Shown here: positions 17,016 through 25,105 of the stretch, one piece after another
Layout: each line of letters opens with the position of its first letter
Numbering within the stretch: the stretch's first letter is position 1
Source of the DNA: Magnetovibrio sp.
GTDB lineage: Bacteria > Pseudomonadota > Alphaproteobacteria > Rhodospirillales > Casp-alpha2
Assembly: GCA_002690705.1 (NCBI GenBank)
Contig: NZFO01000019.1
Span: 8,141 to 72,140 of the forward strand
DNA length: 64,000 bases
Direction of reading: 5' to 3'
Translations under genes and position numbers: made by a program
Notes under the pieces: generated by a model
The model's database searches: none
Told to the model about the DNA's origin: nothing
The model's input: only the letters and a program-made list of their open reading frames with translations

Positions 17016-17495
17016 TTAATTAGGTACCCCTAATTCAGCCCAAATTTGTTTAAAGATCTTTTTAGCCTTCCCGACTTTTCTAGCTTTTTTGGCCTGTGAG
17101 AGATTAGACTTCCAATTATCTCCCTCGACTACAATGAGACCTACCATTCCTATTGCGAAGTGAGGCGTGCACTTATACCCATAAACACCGGGAACTTTCA
17201 ATGTCAGTTCAAAGTCCTTGCTGATTTTACTTCGCCATTTTTCTGAGCCATCCGGAATCATTCCCTTAATACTCTGCGTGTTGTGACCTTTTTGAGCTGA
17301 TACAAATTTAACCGTGTCGCCCGGTTTAATCTTCAAAACACGAGGTATGAAAACCATTCGGTTTTTCTTATTTTGAGGATCTTTGTTGTACATCTTCACC
17401 TCGTGCATCGCAGCATACGATGGAGACGCTAACACCACACAGGTAAATATCAATATTAGGGGGGCTAGTGCTTTACTATAATGATAGATTTTCAT
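17016..17495 (-). CDS. Pseudoazurin (blue copper protein)
   Basis: A periplasmic type-1 copper electron carrier. The ATG at 17495 is preferred because GAGG lies 8 nt upstream; an upstream TTG is possible. The signal peptide (residues 1-28) ends in SYA. Copper ligands are H71 in QKGHNTQS and C109, H112 and M117 in YKCTPHFAIGMVGL, the exact pseudoazurin pattern. About 159 residues fits the family. Pseudoazurin usually passes electrons to copper nitrite reductase or nitrous oxide reductase, or replaces cytochrome c; no such reductase is in the window. The Fur-box candidate upstream suggests use under iron limitation. Confidence 0.95.
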   Translation of the reverse strand: MKIYHYSKALAPLILIFTCVVLASPSYAAMHEVKMYNKDPQNKKNRMVFIPRVLKIKPGDTVKFVSAQKGHNTQSIKGMIPDGSEKWRSKISKDFELTLKVPGVYGYKCTPHFAIGMVGLIVVEGDNWKSNLSQAKKARKVGKAKKIFKQIWAELGVPN

Positions 17496-17576
17496 TCTAA
17501 TTACCTCAAACAAGTGGTTGGAAATAGGTTCTTACCCGTGGGTTACTGCCACTTCCACTATGTAGGTAATTTATTT

Positions 17577-17595
17577 AATGAGAATAGTATTCATT
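17577..17595. promoter_or_regulatory. Fur-box candidate upstream of pseudoazurin
   Basis: AATGAGAATAGTATTCATT lies about 80 bp upstream of the pseudoazurin ATG and shares AATGAGAAT and the flanking TTGCAA with the site at 13756. The right half is less symmetric than at 13756. The neighbouring 17600-17903 is AT-rich and shows no gene. Confidence 0.5.
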
Positions 17596-17903
17596 TGCAA
17601 TAAATAATACCGACACAAAGATCTTAAAAACAATATCTTATGTCGTAAAGGTGTGTCATCAAAATTTTCTAATCTCAATAATGTTGAAAATTATAAAGAA
17701 TTAAGTACGCAGTTAAATTGAACGGGAGATAAATTTACGACATGAAAACTAGTTAAGTTGCTGGTAGATGGAATAAAAGCAGCCCTGTGCGTAAGTTGGT
17801 TCTCGCGTTTAGTTCCAACTAAAAGGTCTCTTATAAAACCGACTTAAATTCCATGCTGTTAACAACAAGTAAACTCGCAACAAAGACATAAAAGTGGCAC
17901 GGT

Positions 17904-19724
17904 TCACGATAGTTGCTCTGTTAATGATACTGGTAAAGTGGGTTCAACTTTCGTGTCAAACTGCAACGCGGCGAGGTGGGCATAAAGGTTGCTGCGTTTG
18001 AGTAATTCGGAATGACTGCCGCTCGCTACGAGGCGTCCATTGTCGATTACCGCGATCCGATCTGCATTGATGACGGTGGCTAAGCGATGCGCAATGACCA
18101 AGGTTGTTCTGCCAGCCTTTAATCTCTCCAAAGCTAATTGTACAAAACGCTCGTTTTCGGAATCTAGGGCGCTTGTGGCCTCATCCAGCAGCAATACCGA
18201 TGGATTACGCAGGATAGCCCGTGCTAAAGAAATGCGCTGGCGTTGTCCACCTGACAAACGCACGCCCTTCTCGCCGAGAAATGTAGCATACCCATCTGGA
18301 AGTTGATCAAGGAATTGAGCTGCAGCTGCGGCCTCTGCGGAGTCTACAACATCTCGGTCATCGGCCGTTGGGAGGCCGTAACGAATATTATTCCACCCGT
18401 CCGTGCTGAAAACTACCGGATCTTGGGGCACAAATGCAAAACGTTTGCGCACAGCCGTTACATCGGCACCACGTATGTCAACTCCATCGAATTGGATGCT
18501 TCCTGAATCTGGATCATAGAAACGGAGTAATAATTGGAACACCGTAGATTTTCCTGCACCTGAGAGTCCCACGAGGGCCACAGTCTCGCCGCTTTTTACC
18601 TCGAGTGAAAAATCCTGCAATGCTGCTGTATTTGGTCTAGAGGGGTAGTGAAATGTGACGTTTTTGAAGCTGACCTCTCCTCGCGCTGGGAGGGGCATGG
18701 TAACAGGGTTTGCTGGAGTAATAATCTCTGGCGCCGTATCTAGCAATTCTATTAGTCTTTCTGTTGCTCCCGCAGCACGCTGGAGTTCTCCGAACACTTC
18801 ACTAATAACACCAACGGAAAACGCCACAATAGTTGCGTAATACACAAAGGCTGCGAGCTCTCCACCACTAATGTTGCCTGATAACATATCGCGACCACCT
18901 ACCCACAGAACCGCGCTGATGGCGCTAAAAACCAGCAAAATTACTACTGCGGTCAGTAGGGTGCGCATCCGAATACGTGATACGGCGACCTGCAAGGCGT
19001 TATTCACTTGGACAACAAATCGATGGTAGTCTTCGGCCTCGTTGGTGAAGGCCTGCACAGTACGGATGGCATTGATGCTCTCCTCTGCAAAAGCACCAAT
19101 ATTCGCAACTTGGTCTTGGCTGGCGCGCGATAGCGTCCTAACTTTCCGTCCAAATATCATGATTGGTACGACAACGATTGGAACTACTAATAATACCAAG
19201 GCAGCTAGGTAGGCATTGGTGATGAATAACATTATAATGCCACCGATAAGATTAAGCGCATTGCGAAGGGCGATAGAGGCAGAAGAACCTATGACCGATT
19301 GGAGCAATGTCGTATCGGTCGTCAACCTGGATAATATCTCGCCAGTCTTAGTGGTCTCAAAAAAACCCATATGTAAAGCCAACACGCGTTCAAACACGGC
19401 TTTGCGAAGGTCTGCAACGACTCTCTCACCAAGCCATGATACGAAATAAAACCTCGCAGATGTGCCGACAGCTAAGATCATGGCCAATGCAAGAAGTGTG
19501 AGAAGAGCGCGATCTAGGGCACCTGCATTATTATCGGTAAACCCAGAATCTATCAACTGACGCAGTCCTTGGCCTAAGCCCAATACAGCCAATGCAGTTA
19601 AAGTTAGCGCAAAAGCCGCACACACGGCATATTGCCAATAGGGTCTCAGAAAGCCGGCAGTCCGGGATAGATAACGCAAATTCTCTCCCTTCGGGCGGTC
19701 AAATGAGGTTGTAGCTGTTTTCAA
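17904..19724 (-). CDS. ABC exporter, fused permease-ATPase (MsbA/LmrA-like)
   Basis: 606 residues: an ABC transmembrane type-1 domain (about residues 30-320, six hydrophobic segments) followed by an ATPase domain. Walker A GLSGAGKST, the signature LSGGQRQRISLARAIL and Walker B VLLLDEATSALDSE are intact, and the H-loop His is in VIAHRL. It is a half-transporter that works as a homodimer. The family exports lipids, drugs or peptides; the substrate is not readable here. It is monocistronic, and only a half Fur-like site lies far upstream (about 19870). Confidence 0.92.
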   Translation of the reverse strand: MKTATTSFDRPKGENLRYLSRTAGFLRPYWQYAVCAAFALTLTALAVLGLGQGLRQLIDSGFTDNNAGALDRALLTLLALAMILAVGTSARFYFVSWLGERVVADLRKAVFERVLALHMGFFETTKTGEILSRLTTDTTLLQSVIGSSASIALRNALNLIGGIIMLFITNAYLAALVLLVVPIVVVPIMIFGRKVRTLSRASQDQVANIGAFAEESINAIRTVQAFTNEAEDYHRFVVQVNNALQVAVSRIRMRTLLTAVVILLVFSAISAVLWVGGRDMLSGNISGGELAAFVYYATIVAFSVGVISEVFGELQRAAGATERLIELLDTAPEIITPANPVTMPLPARGEVSFKNVTFHYPSRPNTAALQDFSLEVKSGETVALVGLSGAGKSTVFQLLLRFYDPDSGSIQFDGVDIRGADVTAVRKRFAFVPQDPVVFSTDGWNNIRYGLPTADDRDVVDSAEAAAAAQFLDQLPDGYATFLGEKGVRLSGGQRQRISLARAILRNPSVLLLDEATSALDSENERFVQLALERLKAGRTTLVIAHRLATVINADRIAVIDNGRLVASGSHSELLKRSNLYAHLAALQFDTKVEPTLPVSLTEQLS

Positions 19725-19988
19725 AGTTATTTCCGATTAAAAAAAATAGAGTGACAGGTTACATTGACGTGTATTTGTTAATGGGCAACTGAAATCTTTT
19801 AGCATTAGGTCTGACATTCGGGCAGGTACGATAGGCAGTTATCCTCAGTATATCGCGAAAAGTCCATAATTGAGAATGATAAGACCGCGCTTCTAAAGCC
19901 AACAAACTGTGAGGGACGCAACTCCTCAGTTCTCAAAAATGTTCGTGATGGCATAAAAAAGCCTCGACCGAAGTGCGGAGAACATGGA

Positions 19989-20578
19989 TCAGGTGAACAT
20001 GGTGTTTGAGCTCCTTCCTGTTATCGATTTCTGCCGATTGGACCATGCTAAAAGTACATTTTGACCCTTGAATTGCAACGCCTCCTTAGCATGCTGATGG
20101 CTTTCGGAGGTTGGTGCAGATAGCTCAATTACGTAGCCGTTAGGGTCATGAAAATAGATAGAATGAATGACCCCATGATCGATCGGCTTGCGTACGTACT
20201 TGCCAGCCCTAATCCCTTTGGCATTCATTGCCCTCAAATGTTTCAACTCTACTTCTAACGCAATGTGCAGATCGAAATCCGGCTGCTTTTTAAAAACGAA
20301 ATCAGTTCTTGGAGGGTCAAGGAACGTTATATAAGAGTCATCCCCCATCCCGAAAAAAATATGTAAAACATCAGTCTGACGGCCTGTTTCGGTAGTCTTA
20401 ATTTCAAAAGCGTCGACTAAGGTAATCCCAAAAAGTACTCGTAAAATTGAGTTGTTTCTTCGGCATCGCCGCAACGATAGGGACTATGATCCAGTCCTTT
20501 GATGGCTATATCAGTCAGGATCTCTCCCGAAATAAATGGTGGCCTCGAATGAGACCTTAAGATTACCGTTCTCATCAT
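19989..20578 (-). pseudogene. Glyoxalase/VOC-family gene with a one-base frameshift
   Basis: From ATG 20576-20578 the frame encodes an N-terminal VOC half (IAIKGLDHSPYRCGDAEET, then FYEYFLGLP) and stops at a TAG near 20415. A frame shifted by one base continues immediately as LVDAFEIKTTETGRQTDV, then FHDPNGYVIELSAPT, ending at 19989. The fused product would be about 195 residues, a complete VOC domain with the His/Glu metal ligands plus a C-terminal tail. One extra base near CCTTAG would restore it. Whether the break is real cannot be told from one sequence. Confidence 0.7.
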
Positions 20579-20891
20579 TTAAAAAGCAATACTCGTGGTC
20601 TAGCCTAAATACTATGGATTTATAGTTAGGCATTTGGGGGGAGGCCAATACAGTTTGCTGAAAAATTGATGTTAAGATTTTGCAAATGTCAAAATCAACT
20701 CTGTGTAAGCTATAAGGGATTATACTTTGAATAAATTAAATTTTATTGAAAAAACAGATTAGTATCAGAATGAGTAGATTAAAATAGCTTTGAAACTTCC
20801 AATTCAGTTCAGATGAAAACCATGATTACCAGCGTCCAACATGGAGTTGGTATTGATCTATAAAACAAGTTTATTCCGGAGCTTACACTCG
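20579..20891. other. AT-rich gap
   Basis: 313 bp between the VOC pseudogene and the second HupE-like gene. No reading frame, hairpin or operator that I can support; only scattered AT-rich tracts are visible. Confidence 0.4.
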
Positions 20892-21356
20892 TCATCGAAT
20901 GGGGGTGGATTTATTTTTTGACGAAGAAAAGCTTTTTGCTTTAAGCGGCTGAGGGGATAAATGAGGTTGATACGTTACAATACGGACGTAAAAACATTTG
21001 TTAACCAAATATGTTATACGCCATGCAATTAGTACGAGAAATGCGGCACCTACAAAAAATTCTAACCTGACCAAAAAAGTTTGATTAACGCTGTGAAGGA
21101 ATATCTCGTAAAGTAAAGCGATGAGCAGTGCGCCATTCGCTAAAATGACAATGGGGACTGGTTTTCTGACTGCCAGCAATAGAGCGACTAAAATACCTAT
21201 GCTTAAAAACGATATCAAGTGGTCTGCATTAAGAACAGCATGATAAGCTTCGAGTGTTTGATTTTCGTGCATATGGGCGCATGTGGGTGTTGCCGGGTTA
21301 AGAATGGTAATGACCAAAAACACAATCCAGAATAGTTTTATAAATTTACTGACCAT
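20892..21356 (-). CDS. HupE/UreJ-like small membrane protein, second copy
   Basis: A 154-residue paralogue of the gene at 13231-13686. The ATG at 21356 is preferred because GGGAG sits 7 nt upstream; another ATG lies at 21374. It has a signal-like start (FWIVFLVITILN), a periplasmic segment rich in His (CAHMHENQTLEAYHAVLNADH), three hydrophobic segments with RKP, LANGALL, LLYE and LEFFVG, then a basic tail. The His-rich start suggests metal handling. It is directly downstream of the palindromic Fur box. The exact metal is unknown; iron regulation but HupE-like shape could mean nickel, cobalt or copper. Confidence 0.6.
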   Translation of the reverse strand: MVSKFIKLFWIVFLVITILNPATPTCAHMHENQTLEAYHAVLNADHLISFLSIGILVALLLAVRKPVPIVILANGALLIALLYEIFLHSVNQTFLVRLEFFVGAAFLVLIAWRITYLVNKCFYVRIVTYQPHLSPQPLKAKSFSSSKNKSTPIR

Positions 21357-21394
21357 ATCACAGCTCCCAATCATTTTATATTCTGCTCAAGAAG

Positions 21395-21437
21395 GCGCAT
21401 CTATATGAGAATGATTATCATTATCATATAGATGCGC
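21395..21437. promoter_or_regulatory. Fur box embedded in a 43-bp near-perfect palindrome
   Basis: The outer arms (21395-21408 and 21424-21437) are perfect reverse complements, and the inner 15 bp has one mismatch. The centre, GAGAATGATTATCATTATC (21407-21425), agrees with 17 of 19 positions of the classical Fur consensus. It lies 38 bp upstream of the second HupE-like start. The extra arms could bind further Fur dimers or form an mRNA hairpin. The following gap, 21438-21849, has a short coding-like stretch near 21550-21640 but no supportable gene. Confidence 0.75.
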
Positions 21438-21849
21438 GACGAAATAAAGAAAATAAAAAGAGTCATTAGAAAGGAGGCTGTTTTAATTAGTTCAAATAGT
21501 CCGATATCCTCTTTCGCGAGCCTTTATTCCCTTTACCGACAAGGTTAAGGGGCGTCGTAGATGCAGAACGAAAGTTCAAACTATCTGCTTTTGCTGCCTA
21601 CGGTGGCAACTTCATTGAATTAAATGGCAATTAATCGTAAGTGTGGGGAATAATTTTGCAGACAGGCAGACAGCAAGTTAGGCGTTATTCGAACAAATAA
21701 TTTGTGATTAAAGTGGTCTCACCAGTCATTCCAAGCTGCGGCTATTAGGTTCTTTCCGTTGATGCCGTGTAACTTATTCAATGTATGGCAACCGTGGTAA
21801 ACCAATTAAAATTAAATTCAAAACTAATGAAACTATTTGAAGACAATTT

Positions 21850-22647
21850 TTAATTAGCGCCTAGGTTATCGGGGTTGGTGCCTCTTGTTTCGGCTATCAA
21901 ACAACTCAGATTTTGAAATGTAAGGCTCTCAAGAAATTTTTGTAAGTCAACTTTTTCTTTTTTTGATAAATTTAGGGGATGTATTCTTTCATCTTGTAAT
22001 CGATGTTTGCCGCCACCTCGGTCATAAAAATCTATAACCTCCTCTAGCGACGACAATCCCCCGTCGTGCATATACGGCGATGTGATAGCTATGTTTCGCA
22101 ATGAGCTTGTTCTAAACCTCCCTCGGTCTGCAGGTTTTTCAGTCACTTCGTACCGGCTTAAATCTGCTTCTAAAGGTAAACCGACGGACGAAATAATTTT
22201 TTGATCAATTTCCAATGTTAAATCTGATGTTACAGTAATCTTAGAAATGGCGGGTGGTGTCTGACGTAAGTTTTCTCTCATCCAGCCATATCCGATATCA
22301 TGAAATTTATTATCTGAAAAAAAAGCGGAATCAGGCCCGATGGTGTGGCATGATACGCAATCACCTTTATTTAAAAAAATTTTAAAACCACTTCTTTCGG
22401 ATGGACCCAGAGCGGTTTGATCTTCTCCATAGTACCATTGGTCAAACGGTGAGTTACTTGCAACCAAGGAACGTTGATATGATGCTCGGGCCCTACCAAC
22501 GTTATCGAATGTTGCTTCTGCTTTAAAAGCGTCGAAGAATAGTCTCTGATATTCAGGTAAGTCGCGTAATAGCGTAATGACTATTCCTACGGAAGGATTA
22601 GACATTTCATTGCGTGCAGTAAGAGGGCCGATCAGGTATTTTTGCAT
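21850..22647 (-). pseudogene. MauG/di-heme cytochrome c peroxidase, N-terminally truncated
   Basis: 265 residues cover only the second half of the family. A heme-binding CVSCH is at about residue 116, with later conserved blocks RTSSLRNIAITSPYMHDG (distal Met) and SLEEVIDFYDRGGG. The N-terminal domain with the first CxxCH and any signal peptide is missing, and the upstream 140 bp shows no in-frame remnant. Without the high-potential heme and export signal it is unlikely to work as a peroxidase, so I treat it as a remnant. It lies downstream of senA on the same strand. Confidence 0.65.
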
Positions 22648-22792
22648 AGAAAATCAGAACGCATCAACGATTTGGTTGCGTTTTGGCATCTGATTTATCT
22701 AGCTACATGGCGGGGAATCTTGTAAATATTGATGGGGGTAGCTTTAAAATACACGGGAAATTATCAAAAAAATAATTCGTTTATTCGTGTTC

Positions 22793-24097
22793 TTAACTTT
22801 TACATAAGCGGAAGCCACTGAATATGTCCCAACGCTCAGGCTCAAAATAGTTGCGGTAAGTGCCGTGAAGCATTCGGCTTCGAGTTGTCCAAGCCCCGCC
22901 ACGCAGAACTTTTGTTTTGCCAAACAGGGACTGCGAGTACTCCTGATAAGAATCCGCTTTAAATGCTGGGTAGGGGCCAAAAGTGTCAGAGCACCACTCC
23001 CAAACATTACCTAGCATTTGTCGGCAACCGAATGCACTGTCGCCAGCAGCGAAAGCGGCAACGTCGACCGGGCCCATAGAAAAGCCATCTAAATTTGCAT
23101 GGTTGCCCTCATTCATACTATCGCCCCATGGATAGCGGCGCTTATTGGGCGATAGACTGCCGTTTGTTGTTGGGATCCCCAAGGCGGCAACTTCCCATTC
23201 CGCTTCGCTTGGCAAGCGAGCTTCAGCCCATAAAGCATAGGCATTGGCCTCATACCAGCTGATATGGATGACTGGCTCGTTATCAGCAAGTGGTATAATT
23301 TTATCGAATTGTCGCACTTCCCAGCCATAAAAATTATTTTTGCGCCAATAGCCCGGATGCATAAGACGTCGTTGATCTCGCCAGTGAATGCCGCGCGTAG
23401 TCCAAAAACGGTTGTCCTGATACCCACCAGAGTCCACAAAGTCTGCGAACTCAGCATTTGTGACAGGGGCCTTAGCAATCGAAAAAGGTTGAATATCAAC
23501 AAAGTGATTACCTCTTTCATTATCGAATGAGAACGGCGCGTCTTTGGATGCTCCTATCTCAAAATAACCGCCTTTAATATTAACATAGCCTGGATGCGCC
23601 CCGGGATAGCCGACGCTTGCTCGCCCAATTGAACTTTTTAAATTTGGCGTTGGATAGCTGAGAGTTTGGCGGGTCCAAAAAAAAGCTTCCGTGTGCATAT
23701 CTTCGTGGAATACGCCAAATTGCGCCATAAAGTAAGCTTTTTCATCCAAGTGTTCCTGCTCAATTGCTCCAATTACTGCTTCTTTAGTCTCCGCCATGTA
23801 TCGAAGTGTGGCGTCCATTCCAAGCAGTGGTAAGTCCCAGCGGTCAGAGTGACTTATGGCTATAGAGTCATAGATCTGATCTGCGAGATCACCTAGTAAA
23901 CTATCTCTCTTTAAATGTGCCCGCAGGACAAAAAATTCGTAGAAATAGGCTACATGACCAATTTCCCAGCGAAGTGGGTTGACAGTATTAAGCTTGGGAC
24001 CGATCAATTGATCATCGTTTAAATCGCGAATAAGTTCGAGCGTACGAATGCGCGCATCACGAATCATCGATACCAGCCATAAAGTATTTGTTTGCAT
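22793..24097 (-). CDS. senA: Selenoneine synthase SenA (EgtB-like, DinB + FGE-sulfatase)
   Basis: About 434 residues. The N-terminal DinB-like domain carries an iron-binding His triad: one in WEIGHVAYFYE and two in HEDMHTE, with spacings 83 and 4 that equal those of EgtB. A formylglycine-generating-enzyme-like domain (about 170-430) ends with GNVWEWCSDTFGPYP and FSGFRLCK. EgtB makes ergothioneine; here the divergent senB-like gene and SelD-type gene argue for SenA, which joins a selenosugar to hercynine. ATG 24097 is chosen; a GTG at 24103 is possible. No egtD (hercynine synthesis) lies nearby. EgtB function cannot be excluded. Confidence 0.8.
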   Translation of the reverse strand: MQTNTLWLVSMIRDARIRTLELIRDLNDDQLIGPKLNTVNPLRWEIGHVAYFYEFFVLRAHLKRDSLLGDLADQIYDSIAISHSDRWDLPLLGMDATLRYMAETKEAVIGAIEQEHLDEKAYFMAQFGVFHEDMHTEAFFWTRQTLSYPTPNLKSSIGRASVGYPGAHPGYVNIKGGYFEIGASKDAPFSFDNERGNHFVDIQPFSIAKAPVTNAEFADFVDSGGYQDNRFWTTRGIHWRDQRRLMHPGYWRKNNFYGWEVRQFDKIIPLADNEPVIHISWYEANAYALWAEARLPSEAEWEVAALGIPTTNGSLSPNKRRYPWGDSMNEGNHANLDGFSMGPVDVAAFAAGDSAFGCRQMLGNVWEWCSDTFGPYPAFKADSYQEYSQSLFGKTKVLRGGAWTTRSRMLHGTYRNYFEPERWDIFSGFRLCKS

Positions 24098-24136
24098 ACT
24101 CACGTTTCTCTTTTAACACTCAAGGGTCACCATAAT

Positions 24137-25105
24137 TTGAAAATTACTCTGATTACGCCAGCAAATAAATACTCGAAGAGTGGAAACAGGACCACGGCGG
24201 TAAGGTGGGGTCGTATGTTGCGTTCTCAAGGGCATTCAGTTTCAATTGCTGAAATCTATGATGGAACTGACTGCGACTTGATGATAGCCATCCATGCGTG
24301 GCGAAGCGCCCTTTCTATTGCAGCGTATCGAGACAAATTTCCTCTAGGTCCATTAGTTGTGGCGCTGAGTGGGACTGACGTGAACACTTTTTTAAAAACC
24401 GAACCCCAAAAAACACTGCATGCCATGCGTGTTGCGGATACCCTGATCTGTTTGCACAGCTTGATCAAAGACGAATTGCCCTCAGACCTTCAATGTAAAT
24501 TACATTTAGTGTATCAGTCTGCCCGGCCTTTACTAATCCCACGTAAACCGCGAACGCAAACATTTGGTGTTTCTGTCATCGGACATCTTCGTGAAGAGAA
24601 AGATCCATTTCGTGCTGCATTGGCCGCGCGGCTAATGCCGGCTGAGTCTCGTCTTCGCGTCTATCATTTTGGCAAAGCGCATACGGATAAATGGGCGCGC
24701 CAAGCAAAGCGTGAAGCTGCAAATCAAGCGCGTTATGTGTGGAAGGGTGAAGTTTCTGCTTGGCAGGTCCGGCGTGAATTGGCTAGGACTCATGTAATGG
24801 TAATCAGTTCTAACCAAGAAGGTGGTGCAAATATTGTATCCGAGTCGATTGCCGCGGGCGTGCCAATCATTGCTTCGTCCATTCCCGGGAATGTGGGCTT
24901 ATTAGGGAGGAATTATCCCGGTTATTATCCGGTTCGAGACGAGCGAGCACTAGCTGATATTTTTTGGCTTGCCGAAGACGACCCAACATTTTTGCCAAAA
25001 TTGCTTCATCACGTTGACAAGTTACGTCCAAAATTTTCTCCTGCAGGTGAGGCAAGAGCTCTGGCAGGGGTAATAGAACATGCTACAAAAGCACCTACCA
25101 AGTGA
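24137..25105 (+). CDS. senB: Selenosugar synthase SenB (TIGR04348-type glycosyltransferase)
   Basis: A GT4-like glycosyltransferase of about 323 residues. Marks include NRTTAVRWGRMLRSQGHSV, LIAIHAWRSA-type text and VVALSGTDVNTFL, characteristic of the SenB family. SenB couples selenophosphate with a UDP-sugar to form a selenosugar. A TTG start at 24137 is preferred because AAGGG precedes it and the downstream sequence begins LKITLITPAN; an upstream ATG at 24092 would overlap senA. It is divergent from senA and converges with selD, with an 11-bp overlap at the 3' end. The function rests on family resemblance and context. Confidence 0.82.
   Translation: MKITLITPANKYSKSGNRTTAVRWGRMLRSQGHSVSIAEIYDGTDCDLMIAIHAWRSALSIAAYRDKFPLGPLVVALSGTDVNTFLKTEPQKTLHAMRVADTLICLHSLIKDELPSDLQCKLHLVYQSARPLLIPRKPRTQTFGVSVIGHLREEKDPFRAALAARLMPAESRLRVYHFGKAHTDKWARQAKREAANQARYVWKGEVSAWQVRRELARTHVMVISSNQEGGANIVSESIAAGVPIIASSIPGNVGLLGRNYPGYYPVRDERALADIFWLAEDDPTFLPKLLHHVDKLRPKFSPAGEARALAGVIEHATKAPTK

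Noticed and set aside
19861-19890. Half Fur-like site TGAGAATGATAA upstream of the ABC exporter
   Set aside because: No symmetric second half, and it lies about 150 bp from the start codon; too weak to list as an operator.
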